DNA of 64,000 bases from Calothrix anomala FACHB-343 (GTDB taxonomy: Bacteria > Cyanobacteriota > Cyanobacteriia > Cyanobacteriales > Nostocaceae). The notes beneath the pieces are model-generated. The model saw nothing but the letters and a program-made list of their open reading frames with translations. It did not search any database and was not told where the DNA came from. Made by a program: the position numbers and the translations under genes. The number at the start of each line of letters is the position of its first letter. Position 1 is the stretch's first letter. Below are positions 28,812 through 36,956 of the stretch, one piece after another. The stretch lies in NCBI RefSeq assembly GCF_014696435.1, contig NZ_JACJQG010000004.1:62001-126000 (forward strand), read 5' to 3'.

Positions 28812-29201
28812 ATGTCAGATACACCCGCAGATAGCATTTGGATAGTCACCGACGACACCCCACAAATAGCCATTCCCGACAACAATCAAAGCGGTAATTT
28901 TAGAGGAATTAACCGCAGTGACGAAACCAGAGAAACGACAGGAAGCAAAGGCGTAACAGATGCAGTTCCAGTTTCTGCGCAAAAATTAGAACAAGAAATG
29001 ACAAAATTTCTGGGAGTAGTAGGACGTTTATTCAATCAAGCAGAACAGCAAACGCAAGTAAAATCGGGAATGCAGTTAGAAGAAATTGAACTTTCCATAG
29101 AAATTAGCGGCGAGGGAGAAGTAAAGTTAATTGGTAGCGGTGCAAAAGCTAGCGGGAAAGGCGCAATCAAACTGACATTTAAACGCCAAGCAGCAACATA
29201 G
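28812..29201 (+). CDS. Pepco-like domain protein (peptidase-associated conflict family, tentative)
   Basis: 129 residues, soluble and acidic. The first ~60 residues are disordered-looking (Asp/Ser/Thr/Gly-rich). The C-terminal ~70 form a beta-rich unit (LEEIELSIEISGEGEVKLIGSG followed by GAIKLTFKR), the pattern I associate with the cyanobacterial Pepco domain, found near peptidase or caspase-like genes in predicted conflict systems. Here the next gene belongs to an M48 peptidase family and the one after is a Ser/Thr kinase, which fits that setting. The family name is from memory and tentative; that this is a real gene is well supported. Confidence 0.65.
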   Translation: MSDTPADSIWIVTDDTPQIAIPDNNQSGNFRGINRSDETRETTGSKGVTDAVPVSAQKLEQEMTKFLGVVGRLFNQAEQQTQVKSGMQLEEIELSIEISGEGEVKLIGSGAKASGKGAIKLTFKRQAAT

Positions 29202-29246
29202 GAGCAGATAGCGATCGCACTATGCAAAAATCTTTAGGTAATGTGT

Positions 29247-29418
29247 AAGAGACTTCCAAGTAAAAAAATATTCCATTGCTATTGTTGTAGGGGCGGGTTT
29301 AACCGACGTATCTGTTTTCGACATGAATATCTCACAAAACCCGCCCCTACAGACTGTTAACTGTGAACCGTCAACCGTCAACGTTTAACGGAATAATTTA
29401 TTTTTTGGAGTTCCCTAA
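29247..29418 (+). mobile_element. MITE-like element with imperfect ~27-bp terminal inverted repeats
   Basis: The left end (GAGACTTCCAAGTAAAAAAA...) and right end (...TTTATTTTTTGGAGTTCCCTAAG) are imperfect inverted repeats. Inside lies the GTAGGGGCGGG / CCCGCCCCTAC palindrome plus TCAACCG units. A second copy, inverted, lies at about 38029-38147. The right end supplies GGAG at 29407-29410, 13 bases before the ATG of the next gene. Confidence 0.6.
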
Positions 29419-29423
29419 GACAA

Positions 29424-30326
29424 ATGACACGTAAAATACTCCACAGTTTAAATCCAGACAGCTACCAACACCCCTTTGATCGTAAAGCCTTGGCTACACT
29501 GCAAAAAATGCCAGGGTTACCACTGCTGCTGAAAAAAATTAATGAGTATGGTATAGATCGTCTGCTGCGACTACAAACACTGGGTAACGAGTTTCGCGTC
29601 AACTCCCGTAACTTCCCCAAATTGCACAACGCTTTCATCGAAACATGCAAAATTCTGGACGAACCCGTACCAGATTTATATCTTTATCGAGGTACAGGAC
29701 ATATTTCCACCTATGCGATTGGCGTTGAGAAACCATTAATCGGCGTCAACTTAGAAACCCTGGAATGGTTAGAAGAAGAAGAACTATTATTTGTTTTTGG
29801 ACATGAAATTGCCAGAATCAAAGGTAAATATTTAACATATCAACAACTGGCAGTAGTCATGCCATTATTGAAAAACGTCATCAGCAGTACCACCCTAGGA
29901 TTTGGCGGATTAGCCGCTAATGGTATAGAAATTGCATTGTACAACTGGATTATGATGGCGAAACTTACCGCCGATCGCGCGGGATTGTTAGCATGTCAAG
30001 ATATTAATATTGCGATCGCATCTTTGATGAAATTGGGTGGATTACCAGGTGAATACTTAACACCAGAGGTAATCGAAGACTTTACACAGCAAGCGCGTGA
30101 ATTTAATTTCCAAGAACTTGAGGGATTAGACCAAGTTACCAAAATATTTAGTTTCATGGCATATCAAATTCCTTGGCATGTTATGCGAGCATCAGAATTA
30201 TTGAAATGGGTAGAAACTGGCGCATATACTCAATTAATGGAATCAGATCCGGCTCAACCACCACCACAAGAAGCAACAGAAGAGTCAGAAAATGTCAAAG
30301 ATTGGGACTTCTTAGGTAACTGGTAG
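29424..30326 (+). CDS. M48-family metallopeptidase homologue with degenerate zinc site
   Basis: 300 residues resembling soluble cyanobacterial M48 peptidases. The usual HExxH is here GHEIAR (His127, Glu128, Arg131), so the second zinc-binding His is Arg. The third-ligand motif, usually ExxADRAG, reads KLTADRAG, so the Glu is Lys180; Asp184 remains. With two of three metal ligands gone it is probably not a zinc protease, although the fold seems intact and there are no frameshifts. It lies between a Pepco-like gene and a Ser/Thr kinase. The likely SD (GGAG 29407) belongs to the end of a MITE-like element. It may bind peptides or act as a sensor or decoy. Confidence 0.8.
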   Translation: MTRKILHSLNPDSYQHPFDRKALATLQKMPGLPLLLKKINEYGIDRLLRLQTLGNEFRVNSRNFPKLHNAFIETCKILDEPVPDLYLYRGTGHISTYAIGVEKPLIGVNLETLEWLEEEELLFVFGHEIARIKGKYLTYQQLAVVMPLLKNVISSTTLGFGGLAANGIEIALYNWIMMAKLTADRAGLLACQDINIAIASLMKLGGLPGEYLTPEVIEDFTQQAREFNFQELEGLDQVTKIFSFMAYQIPWHVMRASELLKWVETGAYTQLMESDPAQPPPQEATEESENVKDWDFLGNW

Positions 30327-30404
30327 TCAAAAACCACCCCTTACGAGACATCGAGTATAATTTAGCTCCATAGGCTAAATTATTCATCAAATTAGGTAAA
30401 TCGG

Positions 30405-31793
30405 ATGTTGATCGGTGCAGTTCTCCGCAATCGCTACAAAATCATCAAACTTCTGGGAAGCGGTGGGTTTGGAGACACCTATCTAGCTGAAGATTTAGAT
30501 TTACCGGGAAACCCGAAATGCGTAGTTAAACACCTCAAATCAAACAACCTTAATCCAGCAGTTTTACAAATAGCCAGACGGTTATTTAATAGCGAAGCAG
30601 AAACATTATACCGATTAGGCAACCTCCACAACCAAATCCCCAAACTCTTTGCCCACTTTGAAGAAAATAGCGAATTTTATTTAGTCCAAGAATTAGTCGA
30701 TGGTGAAGACTTAGGTAAAGAAATCGCCCCAGGGAAGCGATTGAGTGAGGGTGAAGTAACTCAGTTATTACAAGAGATTTTAGAAATACTCGCCGTAGTT
30801 CATCAGCAAAATATCATTCACCGCGACATCAAACCGCAAAACATCATGCGTCGTCGTCAAGATGGCAAAATTGTCCTGATTGACTTTGGTGCAGTTAAAG
30901 AAACTATGGCAGTTAATGCCCAAGGACAAACCAGTGCTACAGTTACTATAGGTACACCAGGCTATATGCCCAGCGAACAAGCCAACGGACAGCCAAAATT
31001 ATGTAGCGATGTTCATGCTGTGGGGATGTTGGGAATTTACGCCTTAACAGGGATACAACCGCACGAACTCCCAAAAGATCCCATTAATGGCGAAGTTATA
31101 TGGCGCAATTGGACAAATATTAGCGATCGCCTAGCTAATATTTTAACCAAAATGGTGACTTATCATTTTCGCGATCGCTATTCTACAGCCGCAGAAGTAT
31201 TACAAGCACTCACACCACCACCACCACCTCCTCCTCCCCCACCACCACCATCACGACGGCGAATCATTCAAACTGTTGGGTTAATGGGTGCGGGATTTGG
31301 TTTAGCGATTATTGGTGAACGGTTTTTATTTGGTTCAAAAGAGAATTCTCCACCATCAACACAGAATACAGGTGAACCGAGAACAACTCCGAGAACACCA
31401 GCTAGTTCTGTTACCCAGTCTCCCACCTCACAAAATCGCTTACAAACCTTTGAATTTGAAACCGTCAAAGTAGATGCGCAGGGAAACATCACCAACCGTC
31501 GCAACCTGAACGCCAAATACTTTGTTGAAGACTTGGGGAATGGTGTCAGCTTAGAAATGGTGGAGATACCAGGGGGAACCTTTACAATGGGTTCGCCAGC
31601 AGGGGAAGCAGAACGAGCAAATGATGAAAGTCCACAGCATCGAGTAACAGTCCCTGGCTTCTTCATGGGTAAATATGAAGTCACCCAGGCGCAATATCAA
31701 GCAATAATGGGGAATAATCCTTCTAAATTCCCAGGTGAAAACCGACCAGTAGAACAAGTGAGTTGGGATGATGCGGTAGAATTTTGTCAATAA
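30405..31793 (+). CDS. Ser/Thr protein kinase fused to a truncated formylglycine-generating-enzyme-like domain
   Basis: 462 residues. The kinase domain (~10-270) has LGSGGFGDTY, the VVKHLK lysine, HRDIKPQN and DFGAVKE, so it looks active. A run of 12 prolines (~275-286) and one membrane span (~292-312) follow, then a Pro/Ser/Thr linker and an FGE-sulfatase/SUMF1-like domain from ~385 (MVEIPGGTFTMGSPAGE, GKYEVTQAQYQAIMG). That domain usually runs ~230 residues but stops after about 80 at WDDAVEFCQ, before its conserved RLPTEAEWE block. No continuation is found in any frame downstream; two tiny genes begin 3 bases after the stop. A deletion or replacement of the 3' end is inferred. Confidence 0.85.
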   Translation: MLIGAVLRNRYKIIKLLGSGGFGDTYLAEDLDLPGNPKCVVKHLKSNNLNPAVLQIARRLFNSEAETLYRLGNLHNQIPKLFAHFEENSEFYLVQELVDGEDLGKEIAPGKRLSEGEVTQLLQEILEILAVVHQQNIIHRDIKPQNIMRRRQDGKIVLIDFGAVKETMAVNAQGQTSATVTIGTPGYMPSEQANGQPKLCSDVHAVGMLGIYALTGIQPHELPKDPINGEVIWRNWTNISDRLANILTKMVTYHFRDRYSTAAEVLQALTPPPPPPPPPPPPSRRRIIQTVGLMGAGFGLAIIGERFLFGSKENSPPSTQNTGEPRTTPRTPASSVTQSPTSQNRLQTFEFETVKVDAQGNITNRRNLNAKYFVEDLGNGVSLEMVEIPGGTFTMGSPAGEAERANDESPQHRVTVPGFFMGKYEVTQAQYQAIMGNNPSKFPGENRPVEQVSWDDAVEFCQ

Positions 31794-31796
31794 TTA

Positions 31797-31973
31797 ATGA
31801 AACCTACCGTCGAGCAACTCGAAGCATTTTTTGATTTTTGCGTTCGCACTAGCAATTTATTCCGTGACATAACCCTAGTGAGATTTGATGAACGAAGCAA
31901 CCGCATCGTGATTTTAATAGGTGAATCTATCCAAATAGAAATTCTTAGTAATGGGGAGAAAATAATAGAATGA
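31797..31973 (+). CDS. DUF6888-like small protein
   Basis: 58 residues: begins MKPTVEQLEAFFDFC, then RTSNLFRDITLVRFDERSN, and ends with IEILSNGEKIIE. The pattern (N-terminal helix, then LVRFDER and a short beta segment) resembles the cyanobacterial DUF6888 family, which tends to sit beside DUF6887. It starts 3 bases after the truncated kinase stop and overlaps the next gene by four bases (ATGA), showing translational coupling. Such tiny coupled pairs often behave as toxin-antitoxin-like modules, but no activity can be read here. The family name is from memory. Confidence 0.65.
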   Translation: MKPTVEQLEAFFDFCVRTSNLFRDITLVRFDERSNRIVILIGESIQIEILSNGEKIIE

Positions 31974-32146
31974 GTGACTATTTAAGCCTTAGCGAAGCCG
32001 AACTGAGAAAATACGTGATTGCACACCCTGACGATGAAGACGCATTTCAGCACTATATGGAAATTGTTAGAGCCAAACCAGGACGTATAGTAGTCAAAAC
32101 TACAGAACAATTAATAGAGGAAATAAAAAAAAGAATGGCATCATAA
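31970..32146 (+). CDS. DUF6887-like small protein
   Basis: 58 residues: MSDYLSLSEAELRKYVIAHPDDEDAFQHYMEIV..., ending in a basic helix EEIKKRMAS. The phrase LSEAELRKYVIAHPDDEDAF matches the short cyanobacterial DUF6887 family (helix, acidic turn, helix). It overlaps the preceding DUF6888-like gene by ATGA, so the two are made together. The second half (GRIVVKTTEQLIEEIKKR) is amphipathic. Function unknown; an antitoxin-like partner role is only a guess. Confidence 0.65.
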   Translation: MSDYLSLSEAELRKYVIAHPDDEDAFQHYMEIVRAKPGRIVVKTTEQLIEEIKKRMAS

Positions 32147-32165
32147 CCAAAAATCATCTAGGAAT

Positions 32166-32250
32166 CATCTTTAGACGTAGGTTGGGTTGAACGCAGTAGA
32201 CGTAGGTTGGGTTGAGGAACGAAACCCAACATTCCCACCCCAACACCAAA
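32166..32250. repeat. REP-type repeat on the 3' side of the RAYT transposase
   Basis: Two copies of GTAGGTTGGGTTGA, the second followed by GGAACGAAACCCAACAT, which is half of the palindrome found on the other side of the transposase gene. The pattern fits REP elements mobilised by the neighbouring RAYT. Confidence 0.75.
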
Positions 32251-32277
32251 CGCGGATATTACCTTTAACTACAAAAT

Positions 32278-32820
32278 TTACTCCTTACCAATATCCGCAG
32301 CAAAGACAATCTCCTCCCCAGCACCCCACATCACATCATACATACCCTGACGCACCGCACGATGAAAGCTAGAATATTCCCAATCCTTTGGAGCTTGCAC
32401 CAAACCATGTTTCACCGGATTGTAATGAATATATTCCACATGATTTTTAAAATCTACCTCATCCTTAATCAAATGTTCCCAAAAACGACGCTGCCAAATT
32501 GCTCTTTCTTGTTTCTTTTGCTTAGAGCTAGATAAATTTTCTGCTAATAAAGTATCACATTTGCGGCTAAAATAGCTTTTTATCAACCGCCAACGGGTAG
32601 AAAAATCGCTATCTTCTGGTGGTAATGTCCAAATACAGTGCAGATGATCTGGTAATACAACACAAGCATCAATAATAAACGGGTGTTGTTTCATCACATC
32701 TCGAAAAGCATCTCTCAATAAAACTACATAGCTTGGTATACATAGAAACTTTTTTCTATTATCTGTAACGACTGTAAAAAAGTAAGTTCCACCCGCAATT
32801 GTAGCGCGACGATATTGCAT
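32278..32820 (-). CDS. REP-associated tyrosine transposase (RAYT, IS200-like)
   Basis: 180 residues. It starts MQYRRATIAGGTYFFTVVT, has the HUH-type metal motif in VVLPDHLHCIWTLP (~53-66) and the catalytic region YIHYNPVKHGLVQ (~128-140). This single-domain Y1 transposase family processes REP palindromes. Long REP palindromes flank the gene on both sides (32166-32250, 32902-32989 and 33061-33149), as expected for a REP-RAYT unit. It is full length and appears intact, so it may be active or recently so. Confidence 0.92.
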   Translation of the reverse strand: MQYRRATIAGGTYFFTVVTDNRKKFLCIPSYVVLLRDAFRDVMKQHPFIIDACVVLPDHLHCIWTLPPEDSDFSTRWRLIKSYFSRKCDTLLAENLSSSKQKKQERAIWQRRFWEHLIKDEVDFKNHVEYIHYNPVKHGLVQAPKDWEYSSFHRAVRQGMYDVMWGAGEEIVFAADIGKE

Positions 32821-32901
32821 TTAATTAATATTCAGAAGCTTAATTTCTCCACCTTAAACCAGTCTAATCCAGGCAAAAACAACCGTCAATTTACCATCAA
32901 T

Positions 32902-33017
32902 GTAGGTTGGGTTGAGGCTTTGCGAAACCCAACATTCCCCCCACAACACCAACGCCGATGTTGGGTTTCGTTCCTCAACCCAACCTACGAAGAGATTAAT
33001 AAAATTATAAAAAAGCT
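32902..33017. repeat. REP palindrome with 3' tail, copy 1
   Basis: GTAGGTTGGGTTGAGG...GAAACCCAACAT pairs with ATGTTGGGTTTC...CCTCAACCCAACCTAC to make a long hairpin of about 88 bases. A ~28-base AT-rich tail (GAAGAGATTAATAAAATTA...) follows. The whole ~116-base block repeats at 33061-33177 with few changes. Confidence 0.85.
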
Positions 33018-33060
33018 AGGGGACATCCAATTTTTTAAATACCCAATCAATTTGTAGCTA

Positions 33061-33177
33061 GTAGGTTGGGTTGAGGCTTTGCGAAACCCAACATTCCTCG
33101 CATAACACCAAGCGCCGATGTTGGGTTTCGTTCCTCAACCCAACCTACGAAGAGATTAATAAAATTATAAAAAAGCT
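33061..33177. repeat. REP palindrome with 3' tail, copy 2 (direct repeat of copy 1)
   Basis: Near-identical direct repeat of the block at 32902-33017, including its AT-rich tail, so the unit copied was longer than the palindrome. It ends about 12 bases before the stop of the Uma2 gene on the other strand. Short frames that cross both copies are repeat artefacts. Confidence 0.85.
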
Positions 33178-33189
33178 CTCAAACAACAA

Positions 33190-33828
33190 TTATATTTGCT
33201 CCCTCACCCAACTGCGAAACGCTCTCATCGCTGCATTTCTCCCCTCAGTTTTACTCCGCATTAAATATTCAGGAATAACTTGAGTAATAGGTAAATTAGG
33301 AAAAATCGCACTAGCAGTAGAGGCTACATATTTACCATTAATCATCACATTAATTTCTAATCTATTACCCTTCCATCGCCATAATTCTGGCACACCTAAC
33401 ACCTCATAATTATTAAACCGCGTCCGGGATGTAATATCAATTTCAATCGCTAAATCAGGCGGCGGCTCGACAGTTAAATCAATTCTATCCTTCCCCCTTA
33501 CAGCCGCTTCATTTTGAATGTAGAAACAATCATCAGGTTCTACCCCAGCATCCATTTTTTCTCGATCAAAAGTAGTAGATCCTAAACTCCAAAAGTCTAT
33601 ATCGAGTTCTTCTAATATAGCCTTTACCAAATCCCCAATCATCACTTTAGCAACTTCATGTTCTGGTAGTGGAGCCATGATTTCCAACATTCCCTGACTG
33701 TAAGATATCCGCGAACTGCGGTTTTCACCCAATTCAGCCAAAATACTTTTGTATGTTGACCAGGATATGTTTTTAATTAATAATTGATGTCCTACAGGTA
33801 CAATTAGCTGGTTGAGTTTAAGTAACAT
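33190..33828 (-). CDS. Uma2-family (DUF820) PD-(D/E)XK endonuclease-like protein
   Basis: 212 residues with the DUF820/Uma2 layout: an N-terminal helix, RISYSQGMLEIMAPLPEHE, then GVEPDDCFYIQNEAAV and the core PPPDLAIEIDITSRTRF, where Asp and Glu-Ile-Asp form the PD-(D/E)XK site. This family is greatly expanded in cyanobacteria. Many copies are thought to be transposon-linked or defensive nucleases, but activity is mostly untested. It sits between REP copies and an integrase gene, in line with mobile DNA. Confidence 0.88.
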   Translation of the reverse strand: MLLKLNQLIVPVGHQLLIKNISWSTYKSILAELGENRSSRISYSQGMLEIMAPLPEHEVAKVMIGDLVKAILEELDIDFWSLGSTTFDREKMDAGVEPDDCFYIQNEAAVRGKDRIDLTVEPPPDLAIEIDITSRTRFNNYEVLGVPELWRWKGNRLEINVMINGKYVASTASAIFPNLPITQVIPEYLMRSKTEGRNAAMRAFRSWVREQI

Positions 33829-34046
33829 AACTTGCCTCGCTGGTAAAATTCACCTAACTAGTACCAATTTCATCATACATTGAAAATAGCCGTAGGGTGT
33901 GTTATGCCGCAGGCTAACGCACCTTGAAATGTTGACGGAGCATGACTACTATTTTAATCAAATATTTGGCATTATTGACTGTGGTACTTCTTGCTGTGTT
34001 ACAGAAATCTAAATAACATAAGATAAGCAAAAACAACTGACAATTA
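33829..34046. other. Intergenic with dispersed palindrome
   Basis: Contains the widespread cyanobacterial repeat TAGGGTGTGTTATGCCGCAG / GCTAACGCACC at about 33892-33925. No gene is seen in about 218 bases. It separates the Uma2 gene (upstream side) from the integrase 3' end. Confidence 0.5.
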
Positions 34047-35516
34047 TCAAGTCAACAACTCACCCAATTGATGCTGAATTAGCAATGCTTTCAACGTAGC
34101 ATTTTCCGCTTTCAAAGCCTGAGTCTCTGCTTCCAATTCACTAATTCTGGCTTTCAAAGCCTCCTTAGTTGTACCTTGTCGATGAATTACAACTTCTCGA
34201 TAAATTGCTAAATTAGCATCCTCACTCATCCATCTTTGATAAGTCTTAGTATGCTCTTGCACTGTATGTCCCATATAATCTGCCATTGTTTTGATGGGAA
34301 CCTGCAAGCGATGTCCGCGAATAGCGTAAGCGTGACGCAATTCGTAAGGACGAAAACCTAAATTAGCCGCTCTAAATCTAATATGCAGTTTTGCAGTTTT
34401 ATTACTCAGGGTTCCCTCATTGTAAGGAAACTTAATATTTTTTAAATCAAACAATTCTACCCAATGGGGATGTAAAGGCGGAATTCCACAACTACGTTCG
34501 CCGGTTTTCGTTCCCTGAGTTAAACTAGGATTTAAATAAACTAAGTGAAAAGTATTATTAGGGTTAATAAAAGCCTCGATATCAACAGCAAATAATTCAT
34601 GAGGTCTTAAGCCATAACTTGCTAACATACCATAAGCCCATTGCCATTGTTCTGGTAGAGTAAAATTCTCTCTAATAGCATAGGTTGATAAAGCCATTCC
34701 CACTTTCGTAAAGCCTTGAATAATCTCTTCATCTGTGGGAACTTTCCGAATAGTTGGTTCCGGTTTAGGAGTAGCATAAGCAGCAATAGTTTTTAAACCA
34801 TTAATCCCGCAAAATTCACAAAACTTCTTTAATTGCCATACTAAGAAAAATCTACCAGATGTATTAGGTTTAGTTTTTTCCAGGGCTTTCTCTAAAGCAG
34901 ATAAAGATAAAGGTAAATCTTGAGGTAGCTTTTTCAAATGTCGCCAATAATGAGTTTCCCAAGTACGTATACCTTGGCGATTCTTCTCATGGGTTTTCCA
35001 AAATTCCCGCTCATAATCTTGAATCCATTCACCAATGAGCTTGGTAGAACTTTCCTGTTCGGGTAACGCTATCTTCTGCGCCTGTTTACCTAATAATTCT
35101 GGCGTCCAACGAAATTGCTTGGTGATTAATAATAAATCTAATTCCCTAGCTTTGACGACTGCCGTTTTTACACCAACATCATTAGCAACAAAACCAAAGG
35201 AAATGGTATACTGCTTACTTGGACTCCCATTTTTACCAAGATCCCCCGGTTTACAGGGAAAAGTCCCTTGTAAGCCAATAGTTTTAGCACTAGTCAGCTT
35301 AAGTTTCACCTTCACTCTATCCAAACTTAACGCCGAGTTAGCTTGTGCAACAGCGTGTTTGATTCTTAAATATTCACGTTCAGCTTTCACGCCTTCATCA
35401 GATGAAGCATGTTTAGCTTTCCATTGTTTCCACTTCGATGGTTCCCATTGGTCGATTCCCACACCATCCCATTCAGCATTACGGAGGTCGTAAGTAGTAG
35501 ATTCATTGCTAGACAT
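34047..35516 (-). CDS. Tyrosine recombinase / phage-type integrase with C-terminal leucine-zipper-like tail
   Basis: 489 residues from ATG at 35516; a TTG start five codons upstream is also possible. The catalytic domain has SYGLRPHELFAVD (first Arg), YELRHAYAIRGH (box II, with Tyr in the usual His place before LR), MGHTVQEHTKTYQRW (final His and the nucleophile Tyr). After it, ISELEAETQALKAENATLKALL gives regular heptads of a short coiled coil. The N-terminal ~250 residues hold an Arm/core-binding region. It is consistent with an integrase of a plasmid-like or genomic-island element; a ParA/RHH pair lies 1.5 kb away. No attachment sites could be defined by eye. Confidence 0.85.
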   Translation of the reverse strand: MSSNESTTYDLRNAEWDGVGIDQWEPSKWKQWKAKHASSDEGVKAEREYLRIKHAVAQANSALSLDRVKVKLKLTSAKTIGLQGTFPCKPGDLGKNGSPSKQYTISFGFVANDVGVKTAVVKARELDLLLITKQFRWTPELLGKQAQKIALPEQESSTKLIGEWIQDYEREFWKTHEKNRQGIRTWETHYWRHLKKLPQDLPLSLSALEKALEKTKPNTSGRFFLVWQLKKFCEFCGINGLKTIAAYATPKPEPTIRKVPTDEEIIQGFTKVGMALSTYAIRENFTLPEQWQWAYGMLASYGLRPHELFAVDIEAFINPNNTFHLVYLNPSLTQGTKTGERSCGIPPLHPHWVELFDLKNIKFPYNEGTLSNKTAKLHIRFRAANLGFRPYELRHAYAIRGHRLQVPIKTMADYMGHTVQEHTKTYQRWMSEDANLAIYREVVIHRQGTTKEALKARISELEAETQALKAENATLKALLIQHQLGELLT

Positions 35517-35710
35517 AAGTAATTCTTGCAATTTCTAATTACTGTAAATTTTACGCTTTAAAAGCAGCAATTGCCTTGAAAATAACCGATGACAAACTCA
35601 AAAGTAAAGCTAGCTTCAACTAGCGCCAAAGTTAACAAAAGCTATAAAATTATACGGAAATAAACTTAATAACACTGAAGTTAATAACACAACCCAACAA
35701 ATATAAAATT

Positions 35711-36340
35711 ATGCATACCACAATTGATACAACAAAAAGATATTTCTTAGCATTTATTGCAACCGCGATCGCAACTAGTCTGAGCAGCTGTAATTCTAGT
35801 CCCACCGCTAATCAAGACAATATTAGCGAAACACCCGCGCCAACCACAACAGCTGCCATATCATCCCCATCCCCCAGCCAAACCCCCAGTATGGCGCAAT
35901 TGAGAGCCAAATCAGAGGACGTTCAGACACCCACTCCTACAGAATCCCCTACAGCTACACCCACACCCGCAGAATCTCCCACCACCAGTAACCAAACAAC
36001 AGATGTCACTTTATATACAAGTGATACTCAATGTCAGCAATTAATTCCCCAAAAAGTACCAGTATCAGCCGATGAGCCTGTAAAAGCTGCGGTAGGTAAA
36101 ATTTTAGAGAAAAGAGATTCAGGGGATTTTAGCTTATCAAGTTATCGGATTAACGTGAAAAATGGCGTTGCTACCGTTGATTTGCGCGTAGCACCTAACT
36201 CAAAACGCCAAATAGCTTCCCTTTCAAGTTGCGAACAATTTGCATTATTTGGTAGTGTCCGCAAAACCCTCACAAGTAACGCTCAATGGAAAATTAAAGA
36301 TGTGCGTTTTACCGAACGCGGTGAAGAAATTGTATTTTAG
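35711..36340 (+). CDS. Lipoprotein with C-terminal GerM-like (GerMN) domain
   Basis: 209 residues. It has an N-terminal signal with a lipobox (ATSLSSC, Cys ~27), so it is probably a lipid-anchored envelope protein. A long Pro/Thr/Ser-rich spacer (~30-95) follows. The C-terminal ~110 residues (DVTLYTSDTQCQQLIPQKVPV, RINVKNGVATVDLR, SLSSCEQFALFGSVRKTL) match the GerMN fold, named after spore-germination protein GerM and common in cyanobacterial lipoproteins. Two Cys in this domain could pair. Its function outside spore formers is unknown. Confidence 0.8.
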   Translation: MHTTIDTTKRYFLAFIATAIATSLSSCNSSPTANQDNISETPAPTTTAAISSPSPSQTPSMAQLRAKSEDVQTPTPTESPTATPTPAESPTTSNQTTDVTLYTSDTQCQQLIPQKVPVSADEPVKAAVGKILEKRDSGDFSLSSYRINVKNGVATVDLRVAPNSKRQIASLSSCEQFALFGSVRKTLTSNAQWKIKDVRFTERGEEIVF

Positions 36341-36565
36341 TCAGTTGTCAGTTGTCAGTTGTCAGTTGTCAGAAGATTCATTTTTATTGTTCCTTGTGAG
36401 CGCATCTCATGGAGTCTCTTGCAAAAATCCTAATTTTCGCCTTCTTCTTTGCACGCCAGTTGCTTCAAGTCGGCAGAGCCGCCCAACGCACTGGCTTGTC
36501 TTTGCGTCTTTGCGTGAGCTTTGCTAATGATTAGTCAAAAAAGCCAAAATATTTATACAAGAAGT
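36341..36565. repeat. GTCAGTT heptamer array and filler
   Basis: Four tandem GTCAGTT units right after the lipoprotein stop (36340-36371), then 'tctttgcgtctttgcgtgag' filler. A 95-codon frame crossing it overlaps the lipoprotein gene and is rejected. Confidence 0.65.
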
Positions 36566-36838
36566 CTATTCTTGATTGGGATTATGAGACGACAACCATT
36601 GTTCAACTAACTCTGTCATAATATCGCTCATTTGTCGCTCACTAGAAACAGCAGCAGCTTTTAATTTTCGATGTAAACTTTTCGGAAGATAAATAGTAGT
36701 GCGGATATATTCGGGATTAGTACTTTTGCTTAAAGAAGTAGGTTGAGTCTCAGTTGTTGCTGGATTGTCTCTTTGTTGACGACTGCGAGCCGCATCAATT
36801 AAATCATCAAAACGACTAGTTTTTTTCTTATTATTCAC
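36566..36838 (-). CDS. Ribbon-helix-helix DNA-binding protein, probable partition partner (ParG/CopG-like)
   Basis: 90 residues. The disordered, basic N-terminus (NNKKKTSRFDDLIDAARSRQQ) is followed by an RHH fold (YIRTTIYLPKSLHRKLKAAAVSSERQMSDIMTELVEQWL), where the beta strand TTIYLPK would enter the DNA major groove. It lies downstream of a ParA-type ATPase on the same strand, as in type Ib partition cassettes where a small RHH protein is the centromere binder. Repeats upstream of parA (37619-37690) are candidate binding sites. Confidence 0.8.
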   Translation of the reverse strand: MNNKKKTSRFDDLIDAARSRQQRDNPATTETQPTSLSKSTNPEYIRTTIYLPKSLHRKLKAAAVSSERQMSDIMTELVEQWLSSHNPNQE

Positions 36839-36956
36839 AATAAAATCCTCCAGGTTAAAATAATTCGTAATTCGTAATTCGTTATTCGTTTTAATACATC
36901 TTTGTCTACAAGTAGCAGATTTTCACTGTGGGTTTAAATCCCCACTGAAAATCTCT

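Noticed and set aside
32187-32372. 61-codon frame downstream of the DUF6887-like gene
   Set aside because: It is repeat-derived and then antisense to the RAYT gene.
32815-33283. Two frames of 70-80 codons over the REP copies
   Set aside because: Both share the same repeat-encoded peptide (NPTFPPQH..., SFLNPTYEEINK) because they translate REP palindromes.
36240-36527. 95-codon frame after the GerM-like lipoprotein
   Set aside because: It overlaps the real gene out of frame and runs through GTCAGTT repeats and filler.
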